Shown here one piece after another: positions 8,862 through 17,353 of a DNA stretch of 64,000 nucleotides. The notes under the pieces were generated by a model, which saw nothing but the letters and a program-made list of their open reading frames with translations, had not been told where the DNA came from and searched no databases. A program made the position numbers and the translations under genes. Position 1 is the stretch's first letter, and every line of letters begins with the position of its first letter. The stretch is from Alphaproteobacteria bacterium (lineage in GTDB: Bacteria; Pseudomonadota; Alphaproteobacteria; Caedimonadales; UBA1908): positions 568,063 through 632,062 of the forward strand of contig JACESU010000001.1 in NCBI GenBank assembly GCA_013911655.1. Reading direction: 5' to 3'.

Positions 8862-9675
8862 TTTTAGTATTTCGCCCTTTGCAATGGTTAAAGGACTTAC
8901 AGCGAATTGGACTCTTTTGTGTTCGCTAACAAAGCGTGATATTGAAAGTAGGTATCGCGAGTCGTTCTTAGGATTTTTATGGTCTTTTGTCACACCACTT
9001 CTCTTTCTTGCTATTTACACCTTTGTTTTTGGTGTTGTCTTTAAAGCTAGATGGCCTGTTGGTGAGGTAGATTCAAAAATTGAATTTGCCTTTATCATTT
9101 TTACAGGATTTATGCTTTTTAATATTTTTGCAGAAACTTTTTCCAGAGCGCCTACCATTATTCTCTCGCATCCAAACTTCGTAAAAAAAGTTGTTTTTCC
9201 TCTTGAGATTCTTCCTGCAGTGGCCCTGGGAAGCAGTCTTTTTAGTGCTCTGGTGAGCTTCGGTGTTTGGTTGGTTTTTTATGTCTTTAATTTTGGACTG
9301 CCTCACCCAACAGTTTTGCTGCTTCCCCTTGTTCTTTTGCCACTAGTGTGTCTGACGCTGGCAGTGTCATGGTTCTTTGCAGCCCTTGGTGTCTATGTCC
9401 GTGATATTACACATATCGTCGCGCTTTTAACGACAGCACTTTTATTTCTTTCTGGCATATTCTTCTCAGTAGATTCATTGCCTGAAGAGTATAAGGATAT
9501 TTTAACCCTCAACCCATTTTTGTACATTATCGCTCAAGCAAGACAAGTAATGATATGGGGCGAGCTTCCCGATTTTGCACTTTTAGGTGCTTACGCAGTT
9601 GTAAGCCTTCTTTTGTGCTGGTTTGGATTTATATTTTTCCAAAAAACACGTAAGGGGTTTGCTGATGTGCTCTGA
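8854..9675 (+). CDS. wzm: ABC-2 type polysaccharide export permease (Wzm-like)
   Basis: Inner-membrane permease of an O-antigen/capsule ABC exporter, about 273 aa with six hydrophobic segments. The N-terminal pattern LTKRDIESRYRESFLGFLW and the C-terminal NPFLYIIAQARQVM are typical of Wzm/KpsM/TagG proteins. I prefer ATG 8854 (MVNFSISPFAMVKGL), ten bases after GGAG and similar to family N-termini; ATGs at 8833 and 8836 inside rfbC are alternatives. Its 3' end overlaps the Wzt-like gene by 11 bases. It should move an undecaprenyl-linked glycan across the inner membrane. The assignment to O-antigen or to capsule is not decided by sequence. Confidence 0.88.
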   Translation: MVNFSISPFAMVKGLTANWTLLCSLTKRDIESRYRESFLGFLWSFVTPLLFLAIYTFVFGVVFKARWPVGEVDSKIEFAFIIFTGFMLFNIFAETFSRAPTIILSHPNFVKKVVFPLEILPAVALGSSLFSALVSFGVWLVFYVFNFGLPHPTVLLLPLVLLPLVCLTLAVSWFFAALGVYVRDITHIVALLTTALLFLSGIFFSVDSLPEEYKDILTLNPFLYIIAQARQVMIWGELPDFALLGAYAVVSLLLCWFGFIFFQKTRKGFADVL

Positions 9676-11005
9676 TACAGTTATTAAGGTAAACAATCTT
9701 GGTAAGTGTTACCATGTTTATGATGAGCCATCTCACCGTCTTTTTCAATTCTTTCATAGAAATAAAAAGCTGTATCATGAATTTTGGGCCGTAAAAGATA
9801 TTTCATTTGATGTAAAAGCAGGTGAAACTGTTGGTATTCTTGGTCGAAATGGCGGTGGTAAATCTACCTTATTGCAACTTGTGTGTGGAACCTTAAATCC
9901 AACTCAAGGAAGCATAGACACAGTTGGTTCTATTGCAGCCCTTCTTGAACTCGGATCAGGAATGAATCCTACATTCACGGGTCTTGAGAACATTGTCATT
10001 CTCTCAGAAATTATGGGAATTTCAAAAGACCACTTTGAAGAAATACTACCGAGAATTATAGAATTTGCCGATATTGGAGAATTTATTAATCAACCAGTTA
10101 AAACTTATTCAAGTGGCATGGCGGTACGTCTTGCCTTTGCCGTTTCTGTGGCAAGAGAACCCAATATTTTGGTTGTAGATGAAGCACTGTCAGTGGGTGA
10201 TGAAGCTTTTCGACGTAAGTGCTTCGCACGTATCGAAAAATTACGTGAGAATGGTACGACGCTTTTGTTTGTATCCCATGCAGATAGTCTTGTGACACAA
10301 ATCTGTGATAGAGCTCTTCTCCTTGATGGAGGAGAGCTTCTTCAAGACGGTGTTCCGGCAGATGTTGTACGTTCATACCACAGAGTGCTTTTTTCTTTAC
10401 CGTCAAAACGACAAGAGATTAGAGAAGCCATTAAAAGTGGAGAGTTTGTTTCCACTGTAAAAGAATCTTCAAAGGAAGAGGCTCAAAAGCAAAGACATAG
10501 TGAATCTTTAGAGCTAGAAACATATTTAGATGACTTTGTCTCAAAAAGTATCGTTTCTTATCCCGTGAGAGGTGCTGAAATTGTCGATCCATATTTACGC
10601 AACAAAAAAGGAAAGCGCGTAAATCAACTTGTTGCTTTTGAGGAGTATGAGTACACTTACAAGGTCAAATTTACAAAGGATGCTGCAGGTGTTCAATTTG
10701 GCATGTTGATCAAGGATATCACAGGCGCACAAGTAGGAGGCAGCGTGATCCCTGGATTTAATGAAGATCGCTTAGAAGCAAAAACTGGTGAAGTGTTCGA
10801 AGTTGTGTTTAACTTTAAATGCCCCTTAAATCCAGGAACATATTTCCTGAATGCTGGTGTTCAGGGGCTTATTGACGAGGATTCTGAGAATCCGTATCTT
10901 CATAGGTTATTAGATGTTGTGATGTTCAAAGTTCACTCGAATGGCCTTGATAACGGTACGGGATTTGTAAATGTATGCCCCTCGGCGACGACAAAAAAGT
11001 TATAG
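9665..11005 (+). CDS. wzt: ABC polysaccharide exporter ATPase with C-terminal glycan-binding domain (Wzt-like)
   Basis: 446 aa ATPase partner of the preceding permease. Walker A is GRNGGGKST, the signature is YSSGMAVRLAFAVS and Walker B is ILVVDEALSVGD. After the roughly 250-residue ATPase domain there is a charged linker and a beta-rich C-terminal region (about 300-446). This matches the Wzt C-terminal module that reads the non-reducing end of the finished O-polysaccharide in known Wzt proteins. The ATG at 9665 has AAGGGG upstream and overlaps the permease stop; a longer frame from 9623 lies inside the permease gene. The C-terminal domain implies a substrate with a specific terminal modification. 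Confidence 0.9.
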   Translation: MCSDTVIKVNNLGKCYHVYDEPSHRLFQFFHRNKKLYHEFWAVKDISFDVKAGETVGILGRNGGGKSTLLQLVCGTLNPTQGSIDTVGSIAALLELGSGMNPTFTGLENIVILSEIMGISKDHFEEILPRIIEFADIGEFINQPVKTYSSGMAVRLAFAVSVAREPNILVVDEALSVGDEAFRRKCFARIEKLRENGTTLLFVSHADSLVTQICDRALLLDGGELLQDGVPADVVRSYHRVLFSLPSKRQEIREAIKSGEFVSTVKESSKEEAQKQRHSESLELETYLDDFVSKSIVSYPVRGAEIVDPYLRNKKGKRVNQLVAFEEYEYTYKVKFTKDAAGVQFGMLIKDITGAQVGGSVIPGFNEDRLEAKTGEVFEVVFNFKCPLNPGTYFLNAGVQGLIDEDSENPYLHRLLDVVMFKVHSNGLDNGTGFVNVCPSATTKKL

Positions 11006-11037
11006 AGGCATGCCACCCCAAGCAGAGAGAGTATTTG

Positions 11038-11922
11038 ATGCAAGAGAGTGAAAAAGCAACCCAATTAATATTGGTTCTTGGAATGCATAGGAGTGGCACG
11101 AGTGCGCTCACACGGGGGTTAAAAGTCATAAATGTAAGTTTAAGCGACTCTCTTATCGGCCCTCTTCCAGCCAATAATCCTAAAGGTTTTTTTGAAGATA
11201 CAAGAATTAATCAAATAAATGATAGCCTGCTAGCAGAGCTGGGTCTACAATGGTGTTCACAAGGCGAACTGAAGTCCTTGGACATCCGTGTGATGGATTT
11301 ATCTCACTTGCGCGATCGAGCATATACCTATCTTTCTGATCTACTAAAAGATAAGGGAGATTTTTTTGCTCTTAAAGATCCTAGGTTTTCTATTCTCTTA
11401 CCATTTTGGCAGCCTATCTTTGAGGAACTGAATGTGAAGGTGAACTATATTATTGCCTCTCGACATCCTATGAGTGTCGCACATTCATTGCAGAAAAGAG
11501 ACGATCTAGCAATACAAAGAGGCTTGTTGCTTTGGTATAGACATATGCTCGCAGCTCTAAATTATACGCAGGGTCAAAAACGACTTGTTGTAAATTATGA
11601 TATTCTTATGGATAATACAGATAAGGAGCTTGAACGAGTTGCACTCTTCCTTAAAGTTGATACAAATATTGATCCTGAAAAGTTAAATGAATATAAAGAT
11701 GTCTTTTTAGAGAAGGAACTTCGTCACAATTACTATGAGGGTGGCTTATCTGAGACCCTGCCAGAGTTAGCCCCAAGCATTCACGACCTTCATAATATGA
11801 TAGAGGGGATGTCAAAAGAGAACATTGCTGGAAAAAACTCTTTTGGGCTTATAAGTAGCCTATTTACTAAAAAAAAAGTTGTGACTAATCTGTTCTGTAA
11901 AAAAAAAGTGTCTTTAGGATAA
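11038..11922 (+). CDS. Sulfotransferase-family protein
   Basis: About 294 aa. The N-terminus LILVLGMHRSGTSALTRGL is the P-loop-like 5' phosphosulfate-binding motif of PAPS-dependent sulfotransferases. ALKDPRFSILLPFW and IIASRHPMSVAHSL match the second, 3'-phosphate-binding region (RxPxxxAxS). It lies 32 bases after wzt in the same orientation, so sulfation of the exported glycan is a reasonable inference; the acceptor is unknown. I chose ATG 11038, just after the wzt stop, with a GAGAG-like ribosome site. A longer frame from 10975 overlaps wzt. Confidence 0.75.
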   Translation: MQESEKATQLILVLGMHRSGTSALTRGLKVINVSLSDSLIGPLPANNPKGFFEDTRINQINDSLLAELGLQWCSQGELKSLDIRVMDLSHLRDRAYTYLSDLLKDKGDFFALKDPRFSILLPFWQPIFEELNVKVNYIIASRHPMSVAHSLQKRDDLAIQRGLLLWYRHMLAALNYTQGQKRLVVNYDILMDNTDKELERVALFLKVDTNIDPEKLNEYKDVFLEKELRHNYYEGGLSETLPELAPSIHDLHNMIEGMSKENIAGKNSFGLISSLFTKKKVVTNLFCKKKVSLG

Positions 11923-12033
11923 CACCTTCTAGATGTGATAATAGTTCATACTATTAAAAAATGAAAGCTGCATGTGAAAAGTGCGTATACGTAGAAGAAG
12001 GGCTCTCGAAGAGAGAGTGCTAAGGACCTAAGA

Positions 12034-12960
12034 ATGAATAAGACGCGTTTCAAGAATGAAATTGAGAAAACACTATACGTGCATATTGGGCTTGGTAAAA
12101 CAGGTACCACAAGTATACAGAATTGTTTGTTTCATAACAGATCCCTTCTACTGCAAGAGGGAGTATTGTATCCCATGGCAGGGATCAATGTAGCATCAGG
12201 CGATTTTGGCCATCATAACCTCGCATCATGTGACGATCCATCAAAGGAGTCGGAGTACTACTGGACAATTTTAATGGAGCAGCAGCAGCATGCAACGCAC
12301 AAAGTTGTCCTTAGTTCTGAAGGATTCTTGAGACCCTCAGATAATTTAGTTGCTTTTAGCAAAGAGTTTGATAGCGTAAAAATTCTCTTATATGTGCGAG
12401 ATCAACTCTCACTAATAGAAAGTATTTATTTAACACATCAAGTTATGGGAGGTACGTTTTCTCACTTAAGGCATTTGACAAATTGTGGCTATTTTTCAGA
12501 TATTGAGGACTTTTTCAGAAAATCGAGCGAAATATTTGATTTTTTTAACTATATCGGAGCTTGGCAATCAATTTTTGGTAAAGAATCAATGAGAGCGCGC
12601 CTTTATCTGCCCCGCAGTGATAGCTTTGATGTTCTGGATGACTTTCTTGATTGCTTAGATATTGATAAGACAAGAATAGTTAAGCCATTAGAACGGTTGA
12701 ATATTAGTTTAATGCCTGATTTTTCGAGCCTTCTTTTATCCTTGGATGAAGCTGATCTTTTCAAATCCGCAGCACCTCATATAAGAAGACAGGTCATTGA
12801 GAATTTATTAAGATTATCCGATCAATTTAGACATACTTCAACTAACTCACTAATTTCCCCAGAGTTGGCGGGAGAGATAAAGAATCTCTATCGTGAATCC
12901 AACAAAGCATTTGCACAAGAATATCTGACACCATCGGAGGCTGATATTTTGCTGAGCTAA
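12034..12960 (+). CDS. Sulfotransferase-like P-loop protein
   Basis: 308 aa. LYVHIGLGKTGTTSIQNCL (residues 14-32) is the HxGxxKTGTT variant of the sulfotransferase phosphosulfate-binding loop. VVLSSEGFL and the region ILLYVRDQLSLIESIY correspond to the downstream strand and 3'-phosphate-binding part (xVRDPxxxxxS in the family). It is diverged from the preceding sulfotransferase and is not a recent copy. The 111-base gap before it contains no terminator I can see, so it may be the last gene of the polysaccharide operon. Acceptor unknown. Confidence 0.65.
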   Translation: MNKTRFKNEIEKTLYVHIGLGKTGTTSIQNCLFHNRSLLLQEGVLYPMAGINVASGDFGHHNLASCDDPSKESEYYWTILMEQQQHATHKVVLSSEGFLRPSDNLVAFSKEFDSVKILLYVRDQLSLIESIYLTHQVMGGTFSHLRHLTNCGYFSDIEDFFRKSSEIFDFFNYIGAWQSIFGKESMRARLYLPRSDSFDVLDDFLDCLDIDKTRIVKPLERLNISLMPDFSSLLLSLDEADLFKSAAPHIRRQVIENLLRLSDQFRHTSTNSLISPELAGEIKNLYRESNKAFAQEYLTPSEADILLS

Positions 12961-12973
12961 AATGCCTTAGCTC
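12954..12973 (+). terminator. Weak hairpin at the end of the polysaccharide locus
   Basis: GAGCTAA and TTAGCTC form a seven-base stem with loop AATGCC overlapping the stop codon of the last sulfotransferase-like gene. Only a poor T-run follows, so termination is uncertain. Confidence 0.35.
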
Positions 12974-13019
12974 TTGCTTGCACTCTAACATAGGGCCCTT
13001 GCTTAGAGAGTCCTTAGCC

Positions 13020-13048
13020 TTGACTTTTAGGAAAGGAGGCCATATCTT
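13020..13048 (+). promoter_or_regulatory. Strong sigma-70-like promoter upstream of the His-rich leader
   Basis: TTGACT at 13020-13025 and TATCTT at 13043-13048 are separated by exactly 17 bases. The expected start of transcription near 13055 gives a leader RNA of about 120 bases before the binding-protein gene. Confidence 0.6.
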
Positions 13049-13092
13049 TAGAGTGGCTTATGCCTCATTTTAACCTATTTTAGGAGATAACC

Positions 13093-13215
13093 ATGCGACA
13101 TCATCACCATCCTCATCATCGACTAAGTGAACAAATTAAAAGTCAAAATATCAGTATGATTCGGAGTTATTATAATGCGTTATGTTTTTTCTGCAGTCCT
13201 TGCAAGTCTTATTAG
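13093..13215 (+). CDS. Histidine-rich leader peptide (putative, 40 aa)
   Basis: A small ORF starting at 13093 with a good ribosome site (TAGGAG, six bases upstream). The peptide begins MRHHHHPHHRLSEQ, so six of codons 3-9 are histidine; it then continues as an ordinary-looking sequence to a stop at 13215. Runs of histidine codons in a short ORF just after a promoter are the hallmark of his-operon leader peptides, where ribosome stalling senses charged tRNA-His. Here the ORF overlaps the start of the downstream binding-protein gene by 41 bases and crosses its ribosome site. I see no clear terminator or anti-terminator between the His codons and that start, so control by translational interference is more likely than classical attenuation (inference). 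A metal-binding peptide is the alternative. Confidence 0.55.
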   Translation: MRHHHHPHHRLSEQIKSQNISMIRSYYNALCFFCSPCKSY

Positions 13216-14143
13216 CCTTACCACCGTTACGTCTTCATTTGCTAATTCCCCCCTTGTTTGTGTGACCCAAATTGTGGCGCACCCCGCCCTTGATAAAACA
13301 CGCCGTGGCATTATCGATGAACTTGCGGCCCAAGGGTTTCAAGATCCAGATACCGCCACAATTCAAATTGATACCGCCCAAGGTCAGCCCGCCCTTGCGA
13401 CCCAAATCGCCCAAAAGTGCGTAGGCCAGAAAGCATCGATCATTGTCGCCCTAGGCACATCCATGGCCCAAGCCTGCGCCAAAGCAACTATGGAAGAGAA
13501 AATTCCTGTGGTTTTTTCAAGTGTGACAGATCCAGAGGGCGCAAAGCTTGTAAAAGACCTAAAAGCGCCAGAAGGAAACATCACTGGGGCTTCAAACTTT
13601 ACCCCTCTTGAAGACCAACTAAACCTTTTCTTAGAGTTGGTGCCGGATTTGAAAACACTCGGAGTCATTCTAAATCCTGGAGAGGCGAACTCTCTTGAAA
13701 TCTATAAACGTCTTGAAAAAATCGCTAAGGAAAAAGGTGTAGACCTCATGCAAGGTGCGGCCTTTAAGTCAAGCGACGTAGGGCAGGCTGCCAAAAGCCT
13801 TGTAGGCAAAGTACACGCCCTTTTTGTCAGCAACGATAACACGGCCCTTTCTGCCTTTGAGGCTATCGTGAGTGTGTCGCAGCAATACAAGGTGCCCTTG
13901 TTTGTGAGTGACGCGGATATTGTGGAAAAAGGGGCCCTTGCTGCCCTTGGACCTGATCAATATGTCCTTGGGAAACAAACAGGCGCCATGGTCGCGCGCC
14001 TGCTAAAGGGCGAGCCCGTCAGTGCAAACCCAGTGGAGTACCCCAAAGATAAAGAATTGATTCTGAATCAAAAAGCGGCCGATTTGTTGGGTATTTCCTT
14101 TTCACAAGAATTGATCAAGAAAGCAAAGCAGGTAATAAAATAA
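13175..14143 (+). CDS. ABC transporter substrate-binding protein, COG2984/TrpX-like
   Basis: 322 aa exported protein with a signal peptide ending near SFA-NS (residue 23). The body is a two-lobe periplasmic-binding fold: IVAHPALDKTRRGI, IIVALGTSMAQACAKAT, IPVVFSSVTDPEGAKLV, NITGASNF and LGVILNPGEANS are the conserved pieces of COG2984 proteins, whose Gram-positive members include the TrpX tryptophan-uptake component. No permease or ATPase follows; a terminator and phage-like genes come next. The transporter partners must lie elsewhere, or the protein has another role. Translation starts at 13175 behind CGGAG. Its mRNA leader encodes a His-rich peptide, which points to histidine or amino-acid status as the regulatory cue (inference). 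Confidence 0.8.
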   Translation: MRYVFSAVLASLISLTTVTSSFANSPLVCVTQIVAHPALDKTRRGIIDELAAQGFQDPDTATIQIDTAQGQPALATQIAQKCVGQKASIIVALGTSMAQACAKATMEEKIPVVFSSVTDPEGAKLVKDLKAPEGNITGASNFTPLEDQLNLFLELVPDLKTLGVILNPGEANSLEIYKRLEKIAKEKGVDLMQGAAFKSSDVGQAAKSLVGKVHALFVSNDNTALSAFEAIVSVSQQYKVPLFVSDADIVEKGALAALGPDQYVLGKQTGAMVARLLKGEPVSANPVEYPKDKELILNQKAADLLGISFSQELIKKAKQVIK

Positions 14144-14201
14144 AAACCTTTTCTTTAGATGGGATAATCTCTAAAAAAAAGACATACTCCCCCAAGTATA
14201 A

Positions 14202-14230
14202 GGGTCTCGTTTTGAACGGGGCCCTTTTTT
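14202..14230 (+). terminator. Rho-independent terminator after the binding-protein gene
   Basis: GGGTCTCGTT (14202-14211) pairs with AACGGGGCCC (14215-14224) around a three-base loop, with two G-T wobbles. A run of six T follows at once. It separates the transporter gene from the phage-like block. Confidence 0.85.
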
Positions 14231-14254
14231 ATTGGCTATTATTAGGAGTCTTTT

Positions 14255-15457
14255 ATGAAAAAGTTAAAAGAGTTATGGAAAAAACAGACAAAGACTATAG
14301 GTTCACCCGTTCAAAAGGCAAGTGCAACAGCGCCCCTCATGGCTTATCAAAGTATTGGGCAACCCATATGGACGCCAAGGCGTTATGACTGTTTGTCCGA
14401 AGAAGGGTATAAACGAAATGTCATTGTATATAGGGCCGTGAATTTGATCTCACGCGGGGTTGCAAGTGTGCCTTGGCGCCTTTATCAAGATCACCACGAA
14501 CTTGTGACCCATCCGTTATTAGATCTGCTACATGCCCCTAACCCCTTACAAGCGGGGGCAGCGTTTATGGAAAATGTGGCGTCCTATTTGCTGCTTTCGG
14601 GCAATAGCTACATTGAGGCTATGCGTCTTGGAGATGGCGGCATTGGGGAGCTTTATGCCTTGCGACCTGACAGGGTGCGCGTGATCCCAGGGCGGTCTGG
14701 TACCCCGCAAGCCTATGAATACACGGTTAATGGACAGACGGTGATTTTAAAGTCTCAAGAAGGCGCTGTAAATATTATGCATCTAAAGCTTTTTCATCCA
14801 CTCAATGACTGGTATGGGATGAGCCCTTTAGAAGCAGCTGCCTGCGCCATTGATCAACACAACACCGTTGCAAGCCATAACCTTGCTCTTTTGCAAAATG
14901 GTGGAAGGCCTTCGGGAGCCTTAATTGTGGGAGGAGGGAATCCCCACGACACGGCCCTGTCAGAAGAAGAGAGGCACGAGCTTAAAAATACACTGCGAAC
15001 ATTCTATGAGGGAGAACACAATGCTGGACGCGTCATGGTCTTGGAGGGCGATTTCCAATGGAAGGAAATGGGCCTTTCCCCAAGAGATTTGGATTTTATT
15101 GAAGGAAAAAAGCTCTCGGCACGTGAAATTGCTCAAGCGTATGGGGTGCCGCCGATGCTTGTGGGGGTGCCGGGAGATGCGACGTTTTCTAATTACCGTG
15201 AAGCGCGTTACCACCTGTGGGAGGATACAATCCTTCCCTTGTTGGATCACATCATTGATGAATTTAATGCCTGGCTTTGTCCTGCCTTTGGTTCGGGATT
15301 ACGCCTTGGATACAACCTTGATGCCATCCCAGCCCTTGCCCCACGTCGAGAAGAAATCTGGTCCAAATACGCAAGTGCCACGTTCCTAACCCTTAACGAA
15401 AAAAGAAAAGCTATGGGATACCCCCCCCTCGATGGAGGCGATGTTTTAGAACACTAA
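14255..15457 (+). CDS. HK97-type phage/GTA portal protein
   Basis: 400 aa. VIVYRAVNLISRGVASVPWR, MENVASYLLLSGNSYIEAMR, LYALRPDRVRVIPG and LSAREIAQAYGVPPMLVGVPG are the conserved landmarks of the HK97/lambda-type portal family, which forms the dodecameric DNA gate at one capsid vertex. Its length is close to the gene transfer agent portal (gp3 of the Rhodobacter element, about 400 aa). It is the first gene of the head module, followed by protease and capsid in the usual order. No large terminase lies upstream, where it would normally be; a terminator and a bacterial gene are found instead. Confidence 0.93.
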   Translation: MKKLKELWKKQTKTIGSPVQKASATAPLMAYQSIGQPIWTPRRYDCLSEEGYKRNVIVYRAVNLISRGVASVPWRLYQDHHELVTHPLLDLLHAPNPLQAGAAFMENVASYLLLSGNSYIEAMRLGDGGIGELYALRPDRVRVIPGRSGTPQAYEYTVNGQTVILKSQEGAVNIMHLKLFHPLNDWYGMSPLEAAACAIDQHNTVASHNLALLQNGGRPSGALIVGGGNPHDTALSEEERHELKNTLRTFYEGEHNAGRVMVLEGDFQWKEMGLSPRDLDFIEGKKLSAREIAQAYGVPPMLVGVPGDATFSNYREARYHLWEDTILPLLDHIIDEFNAWLCPAFGSGLRLGYNLDAIPALAPRREEIWSKYASATFLTLNEKRKAMGYPPLDGGDVLEH

Positions 15458-15501
15458 CAAACCACAAAAAATAGAGCAAAAAAGAGTAACAGGAGGTTAA
15501 G

Positions 15502-16047
15502 GTGCCAGAGCATCATCTTATTTTAAAAAGTAATCTTGCCATTGATAGTTTGAAAGAAGAAGGTACGTTTTCGGGTTATGCGAGCGTTTTCGACTGTGTT
15601 GATCAACAAAAGGATCGCGTCATGCAGGGCGCTTTTCGAGAGACTCTTTCCAAAGATCCTCTTCCTAAAATGCTATGGCAGCACAATCCTCAAGAACCTA
15701 TTGGCGTGTGGCACGTCGTGGCAGAAGACCATAAAGGACTTTATGTCCAAGGACAGCTACTTTTAGATCTGCAAAAAGCTAAAGAAGCCCATACCCTCAT
15801 GAAGCGAGGCGTCGTCACAGGGCTTTCCATCGGGTGTCAAGTAGTCAAAGCGTCGTACGACGCCGAAGAAAAAGTGAGGCACCTTGAAGAGGTGTCCTTA
15901 ATGGAAATCTCTCTTGTCACTTTTGCCGCCAACACACAGGCCAAAATTACCGCGGTGAAAGGGCTTGCAAAGAAAACCTATGACCATTACACCCAAGAAC
16001 TTTTTGCCAGCATCCAAAATGCCATTCGCGTTCTAAGATGTGAATAA
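15502..16047 (+). CDS. HK97 family prohead protease
   Basis: 181 aa. The start is GTG at 15502, behind a strong AGGAGG site. The sequence shows GYASVFDCVDQQKDRVMQGA, then LWQHNPQEPIGVW with the catalytic histidine, and VTGLSIGCQV with the catalytic serine, the pattern of the U35 prohead proteases. These cleave the N-terminal scaffold part of the major capsid protein during head maturation. It sits between portal and capsid genes as expected. Confidence 0.9.
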   Translation: MPEHHLILKSNLAIDSLKEEGTFSGYASVFDCVDQQKDRVMQGAFRETLSKDPLPKMLWQHNPQEPIGVWHVVAEDHKGLYVQGQLLLDLQKAKEAHTLMKRGVVTGLSIGCQVVKASYDAEEKVRHLEEVSLMEISLVTFAANTQAKITAVKGLAKKTYDHYTQELFASIQNAIRVLRCE

Positions 16048-16137
16048 AAGTTGTATTTAAAAGGGATAATCATCACTAATAAAATCAGAATCAAAAAAAA
16101 TTGATTCATATAAAAATATATAAAACAGGAGGTTTGT

Positions 16138-17274
16138 ATGGATAAAGTAGTATCGTCGGTTCAAGAACTGACAAAATCTTTTGAGTCGTTTAAGCAGGCT
16201 CAGCAAGCGCGGGTGACGCAGCTTGAGAAAAGATTTTTGTCAGGCGCTCGTCCGGGTTTGTCTTGGGAGGCGGAGGCTGGCGCATCAGAAGAGACCGTTG
16301 CCCATAAGCAAGCGTTTCAAGCATATCTTAGAAAAGGTGATGATAAGGCACTTTTAAGCCTTTCTTGCACAAAAAGTTTGAGTGCAGGATCTGATGTGGA
16401 CGGCGGGTATCTTGTGCCGCAAGTTTTGTCTGAAAACCTGCGCCGTGACCTACAAGGCCTTTCTTCTATTAGACAGCTTGCCAGTGTTATGACTGTGTCC
16501 GCAAGTGCGGTGGAAATCCTTTTAAGCCAGACCGGCGAAGAAGCAGGATGGGTTTCTGAAACCGCGGACCGCGCCGAAACAGGGACGCCAAAACTTGTGA
16601 AAAAACGCATTGCGGTCAATGAGCTTTATGCACGCCCCCGTGCGACACAAAAACTTCTTGAAGATTCTTTGATTGATGTGGAAGCATGGCTTTCCCAGAA
16701 AATCGCAAGACGTATGGCTCAGCTTGAAAATGCTGCCTTTATTAACGGTGACGGGCAACAAAAGCCCAAAGGCTTCCTGGCCTATGCAAGTGCTCTTAAG
16801 GCTGATTTGGGAGCCGACACGTTTGAGCACATGAAAACAGGTGCGGACGGTGCATTTGCAGATGAGAACGGCGCTGATGTCTTAATGCGCACCATGGAGG
16901 CCCTAGATCCTCAATACGCAAAAGAGGCTGTATGGGTGATGTCTGCTTCAGCCCACGGGGCAATCCGTCGTTTGAAAGATCAAAACGGCCAGTTCTTGTG
17001 GAATCCTGCCCTTTCTCAAGGGGCGCCCGAGACGCTTTTGGGGTATCCTGTTGTGATCGTTGAGGGGATGCCAGAACTTGTTTCAGGCACTGCCAGCACG
17101 TCAATTGTTTTTGGTAATTTTAAAGAAGCCTACCAAATTGTTGACCGGGCAGGGACTTATGTTTTGAGAGATCCTTACAGTGCCAAGCCTTACGTAGAGT
17201 TCTATACTGTTAGACGTGTGGGCGGAGACGTGTTGAATTTTAACGCGCTTAAGATGGTACGCTTCCAAGCGTAG
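16138..17274 (+). CDS. HK97-fold major capsid protein
   Basis: 378 aa, initiated behind AGGAGG. Residues 1-35 are a charged, coiled-coil-like scaffold segment (delta domain), expected to be removed by the protease. The shell domain begins near ALLSLSCTKSLSAGSDVDGG and YLVPQVLSENLRRDL. It contains LFINGDG-like AAFINGDGQQKPKGFL and the C-terminal FGNFKEAYQIVDRAGTYVLR, all standard for HK97-type capsids of phages and GTAs. It is shorter in the scaffold part than HK97 gp5-type proteins with a full delta domain. It ends just before a stem-loop. Confidence 0.93.
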   Translation: MDKVVSSVQELTKSFESFKQAQQARVTQLEKRFLSGARPGLSWEAEAGASEETVAHKQAFQAYLRKGDDKALLSLSCTKSLSAGSDVDGGYLVPQVLSENLRRDLQGLSSIRQLASVMTVSASAVEILLSQTGEEAGWVSETADRAETGTPKLVKKRIAVNELYARPRATQKLLEDSLIDVEAWLSQKIARRMAQLENAAFINGDGQQKPKGFLAYASALKADLGADTFEHMKTGADGAFADENGADVLMRTMEALDPQYAKEAVWVMSASAHGAIRRLKDQNGQFLWNPALSQGAPETLLGYPVVIVEGMPELVSGTASTSIVFGNFKEAYQIVDRAGTYVLRDPYSAKPYVEFYTVRRVGGDVLNFNALKMVRFQA

Positions 17275-17286
17275 TTTGTCTTGAGG

Positions 17287-17322
17287 AAGGCGGCGGTCTA
17301 TGAAGACTTGAGTCGCCGCCTT
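17287..17322 (+). terminator. Stem-loop between capsid and connector genes
   Basis: AAGGCGGCG (17287-17295) pairs with CGCCGCCTT (17314-17322), and the loop contains a smaller GTCT/AGAC pairing. The T-run is only TTT, so this may be a leaky terminator or an mRNA-stabilising 3' end that raises capsid expression over the downstream genes. Confidence 0.6.
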
Positions 17323-17353
17323 TGCTCGTTCATAGTAAGAAGGGAACAGGGGA

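Noticed and set aside
12981-13055. CACTCTAA/TTAGAGTG dyad flanking the promoter of the leader ORF
   Set aside because: Arms are only eight bases with about 59 bases between them, and the left arm lies outside the expected transcript; probably chance.
14144-14254. Possible prophage attachment site or integrase at the left edge of the phage-like block
   Set aside because: Only a terminator is seen; no integrase gene, tRNA gene or flanking direct repeat could be identified.
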